Source of the DNA: Allonocardiopsis opalescens
Lineage (GTDB): Bacteria; Actinomycetota; Actinomycetes; Streptosporangiales; Streptosporangiaceae
Length of the DNA stretch: 64,000 nucleotides
Direction: 5' to 3'
NCBI RefSeq assembly: GCF_003002095.1
Contig: NZ_PVZC01000004.1
Location: 1-64,000, forward strand
A program made the position numbers and the translations under genes. A model generated the notes under the pieces. That model saw only the letters and a list, made by a program, of their open reading frames with translations. It ran no database searches and was not told the DNA's origin. How positions within the stretch are numbered: position 1 is the first letter of the stretch; each line of letters opens with the position of its first letter. Shown here one piece after another: positions 18,744 through 27,323 of this stretch.

Positions 18744-19872
18744 CATCCTGCCCTCGATCTCCGGCCTGCTGGCCGACGGCGAGCGCTTCGCCCTCGCCAC
18801 GGTGGTGCGGACCTTCCGCAGCGCCCCGCGCGAACCCGGCGCGGCCATGGCGGTGGCCGCGGGCGGCGAAGTCAGCGGCAGCGTCTCGGGCGGCTGCGTC
18901 GAGGGCGCCGTCTACGAGCTGGCCCAGCAGGTCATCGCCGACGGCCGTCCGGCGCTGGCCCGCTACGGCGTGAGCGACGACGACGCCTTCGCGGTCGGCC
19001 TCACCTGCGGCGGCACCATCGAGGTCTGGGTGGAGCCGGTCGACCCCGGCGCGCGGCCGCCGCTGCCGGAGCTGGTCGCCTCGGTGCGCGAGCACCGGCC
19101 GGTCGCGCTGGCCACCGTGATCGACGGCCCCGGCCGGATCGGCGCCCGCCGCATCGTCTGGCCCGACCGGGCCGAGGGCGACCTGGGTCCGGCCCGGCTG
19201 GAGGACGCCGTCGACGACGACGTGCGCGGCATGCTGGCCCAGGGCCGCACCGGCGAGCTGCACTACGGCGCGTCGGGGGAGCGGCGGCTGGACGAGCTGA
19301 CCGTGTTCGTCCGCTCCTTCGCGCCGCCGCCCCGGATGCTGGTCTTCGGCGCCATCGACTTCGCGGCGGCCGTCTCCCGGGTCGGTGCCTTCCTCGGCTA
19401 CCGCGTCACCGTCTGCGACGCCCGCCCGGTCTTCGCCACCCCGCGCCGCTTCCCCGACGCCGACGAGGTCGTGGTGAAGTGGCCGCACGTCTACCTGGCC
19501 GAGATCGCCGACGAGGTCGACGAGCGCACCGCCATCTGCGTCCTCACCCACGACCCCAAGTTCGACGTGCCCGTCCTGGAGATCGCGCTGCGCACGCGCG
19601 CCGGGTACGTCGGCGCGATGGGCAGCCGCCGCACCCACGACGACCGGATGGCGCGGCTGCGCGAGGCCGGCCTGACAGAGGCCGAACTGGCCCGGCTGCG
19701 CTCGCCGATCGGCCTCGACCTGGGCGCTCGCACCCCCGAGGAGACGGCCGTGTCGGTCGCCGCCGAACTGGTGCAGAACCGCTGGGGCGGCTCCGGGCGG
19801 CCGCTCACCACCACCGGCGGGCGCATCCACCGCGAGCCGGCCGCCGCGCCCGGAGGGGCCGCGGGCGGCTGA
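18736..19872 (+). CDS. XdhC/CoxI-family molybdenum-hydroxylase maturation protein
   Basis: The 378-residue protein has an N-terminal XdhC domain (TVVRTFRSAPREPGAAMAVA, VSGSVSGGCVEGAVYE with the conserved cysteine, and FAVGLTCGGTIEVWVEP with a second cysteine) and a C-terminal Rossmann-like domain with CVLTHDPKFDVPVL and GYVGAMGSRRTHDDR. XdhC proteins bind molybdenum cofactor, help sulfurate it and insert it into xanthine or CO dehydrogenases. The usual glycine loop is altered to VFGAIDFAAAVSR. GTG 18736 lies inside the end of the CoxE-like gene. A strong hairpin follows at the stop. Confidence 0.93.
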   Translation: MRDILPSISGLLADGERFALATVVRTFRSAPREPGAAMAVAAGGEVSGSVSGGCVEGAVYELAQQVIADGRPALARYGVSDDDAFAVGLTCGGTIEVWVEPVDPGARPPLPELVASVREHRPVALATVIDGPGRIGARRIVWPDRAEGDLGPARLEDAVDDDVRGMLAQGRTGELHYGASGERRLDELTVFVRSFAPPPRMLVFGAIDFAAAVSRVGAFLGYRVTVCDARPVFATPRRFPDADEVVVKWPHVYLAEIADEVDERTAICVLTHDPKFDVPVLEIALRTRAGYVGAMGSRRTHDDRMARLREAGLTEAELARLRSPIGLDLGARTPEETAVSVAAELVQNRWGGSGRPLTTTGGRIHREPAAAPGGAAGG

Positions 19873-19894
19873 CCTCAACCGGTCAGCCGCCCGC
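19861..19894 (+). terminator. Strong hairpin terminator after xdhC
   Basis: GCGGGCGGCTGACC (19861-19874) pairs perfectly with GGTCAGCCGCCCGC (19881-19894) around a six-base loop and includes the xdhC stop codon. There is no T tract, as is usual for actinobacterial terminators. Confidence 0.75.
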
Positions 19895-19962
19895 GCCGTG
19901 CGGGCGGTGGTAAGGGGGAAGAATCCCAGGGACCGCCCCAGCCGGCCCCACGGAGGTCGTCG

Positions 19963-20154
19963 ATGTCCCCCGGCACGATCGTGCTGATCACCTTCGCCCT
20001 GGTCGTCGTCGCCGCCCTCATCCTGCTGTTCGCCATGCACCAGGTGCGCGTCATCAACCGGCCCGACGAGCGCACCCGCGAACGGGCCCGCGCCCGCGAG
20101 GCGGAGCGCCGCGAGGCCGAGGAGCGCGAGGCGCGCGGCGAAGGTGAGCGGTGA
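19963..20154 (+). CDS. Small single-pass membrane protein, 63 aa
   Basis: Residues about 4-26 form one hydrophobic segment (IVLITFALVVVAALILLFAM). The rest is a highly charged Arg/Glu helix (ERARAREAERREAEEREARG) that would lie in the cytoplasm. It is coupled by GTGA to the first DUF2207 gene, so it is probably an accessory subunit of that membrane system. The ATG has CGGAGGTCG upstream. No family is recognised. Confidence 0.75.
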   Translation: MSPGTIVLITFALVVVAALILLFAMHQVRVINRPDERTRERARAREAERREAEEREARGEGER

Positions 20155-21197
20155 ACCGGTCTCTGCGGACGACCGCCCCGGCGGCGGTGCTGATCGGAGT
20201 GGCGATCGCCGCCCTGCTGTTCTTCGGCTTCCGCGCCGTCCAGTCGACCGACGACGTCATCCGCTCCTACGAGGTCGAGGTGGTCGGCGACGGCGGCGCC
20301 CTGACGGTCATCGAGACCATCACCTACGACTACGGCGCGATTCCCGGGTGGGGGCCGGTCCGCACCCTGCCCCGCGCTCTCGACCAACCGGGAGGCGAGT
20401 CGGGCGACACCGGTCTGAGGGTGCTGGGCACGTCCTCGCGGGAGTCCGGCCCTGCCGAGGTGGTCGAGCACGACGACAGCGTTGAGGTGCGGTTCGGCCC
20501 TTCGACGCCGCTCCTCACCGGCGAACACACTTTCGAGCTGCGCTACCGTTACGGTCGCGCCGCCACCGAGGGCCGGTTCGTGTTCAACGCGGTCGGGCAG
20601 CCCTGGATCGCGCCGGTCGAGCGCGTCCGGGTCGACTATGAGGGTCTGATGCTCGCCGCCGTCGGCTGCGGCCGCGATCCGGCGACGGTCGGACCCCGCG
20701 GTGTCGGCGCCACCGACGTGGCACCGGCGCGCAGCGGGTGTGCGATGAGCGTGGAGCGCGACTCCGGAAGGCTCCAGAGTAGCCGCCTGGAGCCGGGCGA
20801 GGTGTTCGTCGTCGAGATGTCCGCGCCGCCCAGCCACTACGGGGGGCACCCCGGCACCCTGCCCGAGGCCGCGGACGGGAGCTTGGCCTCCTTCACCGGC
20901 CTGCTGTGGTCCATGATGAGCCCCATGGTGGCGGTGGCCGCGATCCTGGCCGTGGCGTACGCCGTGTTCGCTGAGGACGGGCCGCTGTCCCGGCTCCTCC
21001 TCGGCAGGCGGCGCCGCACCGCGCTGAAGGAGGTCTACATGTTCGATCGACCGGCCGGCGGACCGCCCGCTGGAGACGCGCCGGAGAGCGCGGCCGTGCC
21101 GGGTACCGGCGGGGGCCGGAACCGGGCCGAGCCGTACGGCGCCGACGCCGGCGGTGCTGCGGGCAGCGGGAACGGAGCCGCCGATGGCTCCGCGTAG
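20151..21197 (+). CDS. DUF2207-like membrane protein
   Basis: The 348-residue protein starts with a signal-anchor segment (about residues 10-28, PAAVLIGVAIAALLFFGF). The extracellular region has the DUF2207 pattern: EVEVVGDGGALTVIETITYDYG, the GWGPVRTLPRAL element and FELRYRYGRAATEGRFVFNA. A second membrane segment lies near 255-275 (MMSPMVAVAAILAVAYAVFA), and the cytoplasmic tail is Gly/Ala-rich. DUF2207 proteins are predicted surface or membrane proteins of unknown role. It overlaps the next paralogue by 14 bases. Confidence 0.8.
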   Translation: MNRSLRTTAPAAVLIGVAIAALLFFGFRAVQSTDDVIRSYEVEVVGDGGALTVIETITYDYGAIPGWGPVRTLPRALDQPGGESGDTGLRVLGTSSRESGPAEVVEHDDSVEVRFGPSTPLLTGEHTFELRYRYGRAATEGRFVFNAVGQPWIAPVERVRVDYEGLMLAAVGCGRDPATVGPRGVGATDVAPARSGCAMSVERDSGRLQSSRLEPGEVFVVEMSAPPSHYGGHPGTLPEAADGSLASFTGLLWSMMSPMVAVAAILAVAYAVFAEDGPLSRLLLGRRRRTALKEVYMFDRPAGGPPAGDAPESAAVPGTGGGRNRAEPYGADAGGAAGSGNGAADGSA

Positions 21198-22143
21198 CCC
21201 GGCCCGGCGGCTCGGACCGCTCGCCGCCCTGCTCGCGCTCGCCGTCGCCGCGCCGCTCACCGGCGCCGCCGCCGATGCCGAGGACCGCCGGATCACCTCC
21301 TTCACCGCCGACCTGGACGTCTCCGCCGACGGGGTGGTCGAGGTCCGGGAGGAGATCGTCTACGACTTCGGCACCGAGCCCGACCCCGGCTTCTTCCGGA
21401 CGGTGCCCGAGACCTCCGAATTCGCCGGGTACGGCCTGCTCGACCTCGGCCTCACCGGGGTGGAGGCATACGAGGAGGGCGGCGGCGCCCCCGTCGAGAT
21501 CGCCCGGGAGTCCGGCGAGACGGTGGTGCGGATCGGCGACTTCGCGGGCGAGCCGGCCATGACCGGCGTGCACACCTTCGTCGTCTCCTACCGGCTGGAG
21601 TCCGCCCTCCTCCCCGCCGACGGCGGTGCCCGCGCCTACCTGAACATCATCGGCACCGGCTGGGAGATCCCGATCGACGCCGCCGATGCGCGGATCTCCG
21701 CACCGGAGCCGCCGGCGGACGCCATCTGCTACGCCGGGGAGCACCTGTCGACCGACCCGTGCGATTCCGTGTCCGAGGACGGCGCGATGACCACTTTCAC
21801 CCAGGGCGGCCTCGCACCGGGGGAGGCTTTCAGCGTGGACCTGCGGCTGCCGGGTGTGAGCGCGCCCGAGATGCGCGTGGTGGAGCCGGCCGGCGAAGCA
21901 GTCGAGTGGAGCGACTTCCAGCCGTTGATGCCCTTCGCCGTGGGCGTCGTCATGCTGCTGATTCTTGTCGGCACCCTCGTATCCTCCGAGCGCGAGGGCC
22001 GCGCCGGCGGCCGACGCTCCGGCTCCCGCGGATTCTATGGCGGCGGAGGTGGAGGCGGCGGAGGCGGCGGAGGCGGTGGCGGGGGAGGAGGAGGCGGTGG
22101 CGGCGGCGCCGGTGGGGGCGGCGGAGGTGGGGGCGGCGGCTAG
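21184..22143 (+). CDS. DUF2207-like secreted/membrane protein with poly-glycine tail
   Basis: The 319-residue paralogue of the preceding protein has an N-terminal signal sequence (LAALLALAVAAPLTGAAADA, likely cleaved near residue 33), the extracellular DUF2207 core ADLDVSADGVVEVREEIVYD, FRTVPETSEFAGYG and FVVSYRLESALLP, one membrane segment near 245-267 (LMPFAVGVVMLLILVGTLVS) and a terminal run of 33 glycines and one alanine. Poly-glycine ends are known in DUF2207 proteins. ATG 21184 sits inside the previous gene. The role is unknown. Confidence 0.8.
   Translation: MAPRSPARRLGPLAALLALAVAAPLTGAAADAEDRRITSFTADLDVSADGVVEVREEIVYDFGTEPDPGFFRTVPETSEFAGYGLLDLGLTGVEAYEEGGGAPVEIARESGETVVRIGDFAGEPAMTGVHTFVVSYRLESALLPADGGARAYLNIIGTGWEIPIDAADARISAPEPPADAICYAGEHLSTDPCDSVSEDGAMTTFTQGGLAPGEAFSVDLRLPGVSAPEMRVVEPAGEAVEWSDFQPLMPFAVGVVMLLILVGTLVSSEREGRAGGRRSGSRGFYGGGGGGGGGGGGGGGGGGGGGGGAGGGGGGGGGG
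22039..22140 (+). repeat. GGN codon repeat encoding the poly-glycine tail
   Basis: Thirty-four consecutive codons are GGC, GGA, GGT or GGG apart from one GCC. The codon mix is irregular rather than a perfect trinucleotide repeat, which argues for selection on the glycine run rather than recent slippage. The tract is hard to assemble, so its exact length is uncertain. Confidence 0.8.
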
Positions 22144-22152
22144 GCTGCCGCC

Positions 22153-22761
22153 ATGACGGCCTCCGCCCGCGTCGCCGGGCTGCTGCTCGCCGCCGGGGCC
22201 GGCCGCCGGCTCGGCCGGCCCAAGGCCCTGGTGGAGTTCTGCGGCGCCACCCTGCTCGACCGGGGCGTCCGGCTGCTGCGCACCGGCGGCTGCGGCCCCG
22301 TGGTCGTCGTCTCCGGCGCAGCCCCGCTCGACCCGCCCGAACTGCCGCAGGTCACCGTCCGGCACAACCCGGACTGGGCCGAGGGCATGGCGTCCTCGCT
22401 GCGCACCGGCCTGGCCGCGCTCGCCGAGGTGGCGGAGGGCGGTGCGGAGTCGGGCGCCGCGGTGGTCGCCCTGGTCGACCAGCCGCTGATCGGTCCCGAG
22501 GCGGTCGCCCGGCTGATCCGCGCGCACGCCGCCGGCGCCGGGATCGCCGTCGCCGGCTACGGCGGCCGTCCGCGCAACCCGGTGCTGCTCGCGCGGGAGC
22601 ACTGGGCGGCGGTGGCGGCCGGGGCCCGCGGCGACGCCGGGGCGCGGCCCTTCCTGCGCGCCCGTCCCGAACTGGTCACCCTGGTGCCCTGCGACGGGAC
22701 CGGCAGCCCCGACGACATCGACACCCCCGAGGACCTGGCCCGGCTCAGCGCCGCCGGGTGA
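22153..22761 (+). CDS. MocA/MobA-like nucleotidyltransferase
   Basis: The 202-residue NTP-transferase begins with the nucleotide-binding motif LLLAAGAGRRLGRPKALV and continues with VRHNPDWAEGMASSLRTGL, VVALVDQPLIGPEAV (metal-binding Asp), and GRPRNPVLL. This is the MocA pattern of molybdenum cofactor cytidylyl- or guanylyltransferases, which fits the upstream MoxR-CoxE-XdhC set. A TAGGCT hexamer formed by the preceding stop codon (22141-22146) lies six bases before the ATG. Its 3' end overlaps the convergent epimerase gene by 17 bases. Confidence 0.88.
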   Translation: MTASARVAGLLLAAGAGRRLGRPKALVEFCGATLLDRGVRLLRTGGCGPVVVVSGAAPLDPPELPQVTVRHNPDWAEGMASSLRTGLAALAEVAEGGAESGAAVVALVDQPLIGPEAVARLIRAHAAGAGIAVAGYGGRPRNPVLLAREHWAAVAAGARGDAGARPFLRARPELVTLVPCDGTGSPDDIDTPEDLARLSAAG

Positions 22762-23665
22762 TCCCCCAGGTGTGGGTGACCTCCTGGCCCGGGTCGAGCA
22801 CGATCAGCTGGCGGCCGGTGGCCAGCGCGTTGGGCGGGCACGACATCGGCTCGGCCGCCACCCCGGTGCGGGCGCCGTCGGGGCCGGGGTCGACACCGGT
22901 GAAGATCTGCAGCCAGGGCTGGGTGTCGTCCATCCACAGGCCGACCTCGTCCTCGGCGTCCGACAGCAGCACCCACGCCCGACCCTCGGCGTCGCGCTCC
23001 AGGTCGGTGTAGGCGTTGTCGATCAGCTCGCCGGTGACCGGCGCGGGGGAGCGGAAGTCGTAGCGGGTGCCCTCGACCGGGCGCGGCGGCTCGCGCGGGA
23101 TCAGCCGCTCGTCGACGGGCTGCCAGGACGCCGCCGTGACGGTGAGCCGGCACTCGGTGATGGGGCGCCCCAGCGTCAGGTAGGGGTGGGCGCCGCTGCC
23201 GTAGGGCGCCGGCGCCGAGCCGCAGTTCATCGCGGTCAGCCGCACCGTCAGCCCGCCGGAGGCGTCCAGCTCGTAGCAGACCGACAGGTCGAGGTCGAAG
23301 GGGTAGCCGGTCTCGCCGCTCAGCCGGTGGCCGAGCCGCAGGTGCCGGTCGGTGACCTCCACGGGGGTCCACACCGCCCAGCGCGACAGGCCGTGGATGG
23401 CGTTGTCGCGCTCGGGCTCGTTGACGACGAGCCGGTGCTCGGCCCCGCCGAAGGTGTAGCGGCCGCGGTCGACCCGGTTGGGCCACGGAGCCAGCAGCTG
23501 CCCCCGGCACTGCGGCGGCCGGGCGCCCGCCGGGTAGTCGAGCACCAGGTCGCGGCCGTCGTGCCGGAGCAGGCGCAGCCCCGCCCCGGTGGCGTCGACG
23601 GTGGCGAGGTACGGGCCCGAGGTGATCGTGTACTCGGTCGCGGGGTTCGCGGCAGGGGACGTCAT
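22745..23665 (-). CDS. Aldose 1-epimerase family protein
   Basis: The 306-residue beta-sandwich mutarotase-like protein has motifs CRGQLLAPWPNRVDRGRY, DNAIHGLSRW (substrate-binding His), PYGSGAHPYLTLG (second His) and the C-terminal Glu region near VAAEPMSCPPNALATGRQLI. It interconverts alpha and beta anomers of hexoses or a related sugar. It stands alone on the minus strand between a convergent nucleotidyltransferase gene and the upstream kinase, and may be transcribed with the kinase (70-base gap). Confidence 0.92.
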   Translation of the reverse strand: MTSPAANPATEYTITSGPYLATVDATGAGLRLLRHDGRDLVLDYPAGARPPQCRGQLLAPWPNRVDRGRYTFGGAEHRLVVNEPERDNAIHGLSRWAVWTPVEVTDRHLRLGHRLSGETGYPFDLDLSVCYELDASGGLTVRLTAMNCGSAPAPYGSGAHPYLTLGRPITECRLTVTAASWQPVDERLIPREPPRPVEGTRYDFRSPAPVTGELIDNAYTDLERDAEGRAWVLLSDAEDEVGLWMDDTQPWLQIFTGVDPGPDGARTGVAAEPMSCPPNALATGRQLIVLDPGQEVTHTWGITRRR

Positions 23666-23735
23666 GTCACCATGATGGCGCCTGCACCGGCCGTCCCGGC
23701 GCAGTATCGCCCCGGCCGGTCGCGCCGGACCGGGC

Positions 23736-26291
23736 TCAGAGCACCCCCACGAGCAGGGCCAGCGGCAGCAGCACCCCCGACACCACCAGGCCGAGGCCGC
23801 TGTAGAGGATCCGCACCGCCACCACGGCCACCACCACGTAGGCCAGCCGGGCCGCGATCAGCCGGTGCAGGGCCTTGCGCTTGTCGTCGCCGGCCACCCG
23901 CCCGATGACCATCAGCGCGATGACCAGCACGAACGGGAACCACCAGTTCAGCGCGAACGGGATCAGCTCCAGCACGCCGGTGGCCAGGGCGGTGAGCGGC
24001 GCGATGGCCGCCCCGATGGTGTCCATGACGTCGTTCGCGGTGTTCAGCCAGCCCACGTCGGTGGGCGCCGCCCCGGACGCCGCGAGCATGCCGCCCAGGC
24101 CGTCCAGGAAGGCCAGCAGGGTGGCCGGGCGGGTGATCCGGCGGCACCGCCCCGCCGTCATCGCCTTCTCCACCCGCCGCATCCGGCGGCGCACCCGGGC
24201 GCGCTCGCGCTCGGCCCGCTTCCTGGCCGCCTCGGCCGGGTCGCCGGCCGCCCCGCCCGCGGCGTCGTCGGGGCGGTTCAGCCGCTCGCGGGCGTCGCGG
24301 ACGCGGTCCTCGATGGCGCTGCGGGTGCCGGCCAGCGCGGCGCGGCGCCGCCGCAGCGCGGCGTCCCTGCGCTCCTTGGCGGTTCGGGCGCCGTCCTCGA
24401 CGGCCGAGGGGAGGGTCAGCACCGCCGCCACCAGGGCGGCGCGGGCCGGCACCTCGGACTCGTCGCCGCGCACGGCGGTACGGCGCAGCTCCCGCCACCA
24501 CGGCGCGTGCGGGGCGGCGCTGCGGTGCGCGGGGTGCCAGCTCTGCGCGCGCAGCAGCGCTCGGGCGCGCCCGAGCGCCTGCGGGTCCAGGGTGGCCTCG
24601 GCGGCCAGCCCCCAGGCGCGGTTCCACTCGTGCTCGGTGAACCGCAGCGGGCTCTCGGGGCCGTCGGGGGCGGCGGCCAGCCGCTCGATGTCGGCGCGCG
24701 CCTGGGAGACCACCAGCGGCACCTCGTGCTGCACGCGTTCGAGCAGGGCGCACCGGTTGGTGTTGGCCGCCCGGCACGACGGGTGCTCGCACCAGTGCCG
24801 CGCGGCCAGGCTCAGCACGTTCGCGCCGATCGCCTCGCGCAGCAGGGCCTGCCCGGCGGAGTCGCTGCCGGCCAGCGCCAGCACGCCCTCGGCGCTGATG
24901 TCGTGGCCCCGGTAGCGCGGCGGCATGCCCGGCACGAAGGTGGCGGCCAGCGCGCTGATCGCCACCTGCGCCTGGTCGGGGTCGTGCTGGAGCCGGTTGA
25001 GGTACTCGCGGTCGAAGGTGTGGTCGCCGACCTCGCGGTCCAGCCAGGTGCGCAGCAGCGACCAGTGGCTGCGCAGCCAGACCGCGCCCGCGTCGGAGCG
25101 GTCCAGCAGGTCGAAGGCGAGGCTGGCGGGGTCGTCGTGCTTGATGTCGGCGAAGGTGATCGGCTGGTACCTGCGGGCGGCGACCACCTCGGGGGTGCCG
25201 CCGTCCAGCCACTCGCGCACCTGGCCGTAGCCCCAGCGGGTCTCGGGGGTGGGGGTGAGCAGGCCGCGGGCCAGCAGCCGCCAGCGCGGGTCGGCGATGG
25301 CCGAGAGGTCGAGTTCGCTGTTGCGGGCGGCCAGCCAGTTCTCCCGGCGCTGCGGGCGGCGGCCGGTGGCGAGCTCGTGCGCGATGACGCCCAGCGACCA
25401 CCAGGCGGCGGACTTCTCCCGGCGCCCCTCGATGATCTCCGGCGCGGCGTAGTCCTCGGTGATGGCGAACTGGCCGCCGTAGACGCGGCTCTTGGTGGCC
25501 CGCACCGCGCCGCCGAAGTCGGTGAGCGCGAACACCGGCGGCTCGGCCGTGCGCACCAACAGGTTGGCGGGCTTGACGTCGGTGTGGTTGTGCTGCAGCC
25601 GCTCCTGCCAGAAGTGCAGGCACTCGGCGACGGCGGCGACGATCGCGGTCCTGCGCTCCTCGGGCAGCGGCCCGTCGTCCATCAGCTGGCGCAGCGAGCC
25701 GTTGGGGAAGTACTCCTGCGCCTCCCACGACACCAGCGCGCCCCAGGCGTCGCGCACCTGGCCGTAGCCGCGGATCACCGGGGTGTGGGGGTCGGCGGCG
25801 GTGCGGGCGCGCAGCCGGTCCAGCAGTTCGCGGTTGATGTCGTTGCCCGGCCGGTAGACCTTGAGGGCGACCAGCTGCCCGCTCCCCTCGGGGGCGTCGG
25901 CCGGCTCGGCCAGGTACACCACGGCCTCGCCGCCCTCGCCGACCCGGTCCAGGACGCGGTAGCGGCGGCGGAGGTCGGCGGGAACGGCGTAGTTCAGCTC
26001 GCCCGAGGGACCGCCCGACACCCGCGAGTACAGCCGGCCGGCCAGCTCCCTGGTGCGCGCCAGCCAGCGGGGGCGCTCGGCGGCGGGCGGGTCGAGGCGG
26101 CCCAGCGGCGCGGTGCGGGGCGCGGCCGCGCCCGGCTCCACCAGGGTGCGGGGCGCGGCGGGCTCCACCAGGGTCCGCCGCTCGGGCTCCCTGACGGTGC
26201 GCCGGGTGAACCAGCGGGTGGGCGCCGCATTGGACAGCACCCGGGTGCGCGGGGTGCTGAACTCCTGGGTGGGTTCGCCATCGGGCGACAT
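23736..26291 (-). CDS. Unusual membrane-anchored Ser/Thr protein kinase, 851 aa
   Basis: The kinase domain covers about residues 111-365: Gly loop DRVGEGGEAVVYLA, Lys144 in VALKVY, HTDVKPAN (Asp238, Asn243; HRD changed to HTD), DFG at 258-260, APE at 283-285 and a TRWG arginine. Essential catalytic residues are present, so it is probably active. Before it are about 100 Thr/Arg/Pro-rich residues with RTLVEP repeated, possible autophosphorylation sites. After it comes an unrecognised helical region with C501-x4-C506-x7-C514 (zinc-like), two charged helices (about 635-670 and 685-715), then about three hydrophobic segments at 765-850. Unlike PknB there is no extracellular sensor. GGAGG precedes the ATG. 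Confidence 0.85.
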   Translation of the reverse strand: MSPDGEPTQEFSTPRTRVLSNAAPTRWFTRRTVREPERRTLVEPAAPRTLVEPGAAAPRTAPLGRLDPPAAERPRWLARTRELAGRLYSRVSGGPSGELNYAVPADLRRRYRVLDRVGEGGEAVVYLAEPADAPEGSGQLVALKVYRPGNDINRELLDRLRARTAADPHTPVIRGYGQVRDAWGALVSWEAQEYFPNGSLRQLMDDGPLPEERRTAIVAAVAECLHFWQERLQHNHTDVKPANLLVRTAEPPVFALTDFGGAVRATKSRVYGGQFAITEDYAAPEIIEGRREKSAAWWSLGVIAHELATGRRPQRRENWLAARNSELDLSAIADPRWRLLARGLLTPTPETRWGYGQVREWLDGGTPEVVAARRYQPITFADIKHDDPASLAFDLLDRSDAGAVWLRSHWSLLRTWLDREVGDHTFDREYLNRLQHDPDQAQVAISALAATFVPGMPPRYRGHDISAEGVLALAGSDSAGQALLREAIGANVLSLAARHWCEHPSCRAANTNRCALLERVQHEVPLVVSQARADIERLAAAPDGPESPLRFTEHEWNRAWGLAAEATLDPQALGRARALLRAQSWHPAHRSAAPHAPWWRELRRTAVRGDESEVPARAALVAAVLTLPSAVEDGARTAKERRDAALRRRRAALAGTRSAIEDRVRDARERLNRPDDAAGGAAGDPAEAARKRAERERARVRRRMRRVEKAMTAGRCRRITRPATLLAFLDGLGGMLAASGAAPTDVGWLNTANDVMDTIGAAIAPLTALATGVLELIPFALNWWFPFVLVIALMVIGRVAGDDKRKALHRLIAARLAYVVVAVVAVRILYSGLGLVVSGVLLPLALLVGVL

Positions 26292-26506
26292 CGACCGTTG
26301 CGCCTCCGATCGTCGACGGGCCGGACTCGGGGGGCTGCTCCCACCCGTTCCAACGCGCGACCGCGCGGCCGAGTTGCGACGTCCGGACTTGCGGCCGCGC
26401 CGCCGCTCGGCGGTCCGGCACCGATGAGACGCGCGGACGCGGCCGATGGACTCACCTTACGGCCGCCGCGTCCGCCGCGGAGGGCCGGCGAACCCCGAAA
26501 AACTCC

Positions 26507-26881
26507 CTAGTTGACGCCCATGAGGTCGACCACGAAGATCAGGGTCTCGTTCGGCTTGATGGCGCCGCCCGCGCCGCGCGAGCCGTAGGCCAGTGCGGGC
26601 GGGATGACCAGCCGACGGCGGCCGCCGACCCGCATGCCGGCCACGCCGCGGTCCCAGCCCTCGATGACCTGGCCGGCGCCCAGGGTGAACTCCAGCGGGG
26701 CGCCCCGGTTCCAGGAGGCGTCGAACTCCTCGCCGGTGGAGAAGGCGACCCCGACGTAGTGCACGCTCACCGGGCGGCCGGGCACGGCCTCGGGGCCGTC
26801 GCCGGGGGCGAGGTCGGTGATCTCCAGGTCGGCGGGGGGCGGGCCGTCGATGAAGTCGATCTCCGGGCGCTGCAGGCTCAC
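26507..26881 (-). CDS. FKBP-type peptidyl-prolyl isomerase
   Basis: The 124-residue single-domain FKBP has motifs VSVHYVGVAFSTGEEFDASW, GAGQVIEGWDRGVAGMRVGG, RRRLVIPPALAYGSRGAGG and TLIFVVDLMGV. Active-site aromatic and Asp residues match the family, so it should catalyse prolyl cis-trans isomerisation. There is no signal peptide, so it is cytoplasmic. GTG 26881 has GAGGAGAG upstream. It lies 215 bases upstream of the kinase start in the same direction; the intervening sequence shows no gene. Confidence 0.95.
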   Translation of the reverse strand: MSLQRPEIDFIDGPPPADLEITDLAPGDGPEAVPGRPVSVHYVGVAFSTGEEFDASWNRGAPLEFTLGAGQVIEGWDRGVAGMRVGGRRRLVIPPALAYGSRGAGGAIKPNETLIFVVDLMGVN

Positions 26882-26996
26882 GGGCTCTCCTCGGGGGGTG
26901 GTGCCGCCGGCGTGCGGGCGGCTCGGATGCGTCCCGTCGAGCGTAGTGGACCTGCCGCGGCGGCCGGTCCGGTCGGGCCCGGCGCACGCCGTCGGC

Positions 26997-27323
26997 TCAG
27001 TGCTCGCCTTCGCCGCGTGGCGGCACGCCGAGCCGCTCGCACGCCTCCCGGTACATCCGCACCACCTCGCGGCGGATCTGCGGGCGCTCGGTGACGGGGC
27101 CCGACCACGGCACCCGCACCTGGTGGCCCCCGTCGGGGCCGACAGCCTCGAACACCGCCGCCTGCGCGTCCAGCCCGGTCATCCGGGCCGCGCTCGCGTC
27201 CGGGCGCCCGCCGAGCGCGCGCACGATCAGCAGCGTGTCGTCCGCGTGGTCGTCGTTCATGTGCCGGCACACCGCCGCCACCACCTCGGGGCCGAACGGG
27301 CTCGCGGCCGCCTGACCGGTCAC
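26997..27323 (-). CDS. DUF2470 domain protein
   Basis: The 108-residue protein has the DUF2470 start PFGPEVVAAVCRHMNDDHAD followed by LLIVRALGG and the substrate-side strand VFEAVGPDGGHQVRVPW. DUF2470 forms the C-terminal part of HugZ-like haem-associated and FMN-binding split-barrel proteins, where the His of MNDDHAD lies near the ligand. A stand-alone copy like this may bind haem or a flavin-related ligand; this is inference. GTG 27323 has a near-perfect AGGAGGAG upstream. Confidence 0.85.
   Translation of the reverse strand: MTGQAAASPFGPEVVAAVCRHMNDDHADDTLLIVRALGGRPDASAARMTGLDAQAAVFEAVGPDGGHQVRVPWSGPVTERPQIRREVVRMYREACERLGVPPRGEGEH

Noticed and set aside
22039-22140. The GGN run as a slippage-prone microsatellite
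   Set aside because: Codons are mixed GGC/GGA/GGT/GGG rather than a perfect unit, and poly-glycine tails are known in DUF2207 proteins.
23865-26510. An 881-codon plus-strand frame opposite the membrane kinase
   Set aside because: The kinase motifs on the minus strand are unambiguous, and the opposite frame is Gly/Arg-rich shadow sequence.
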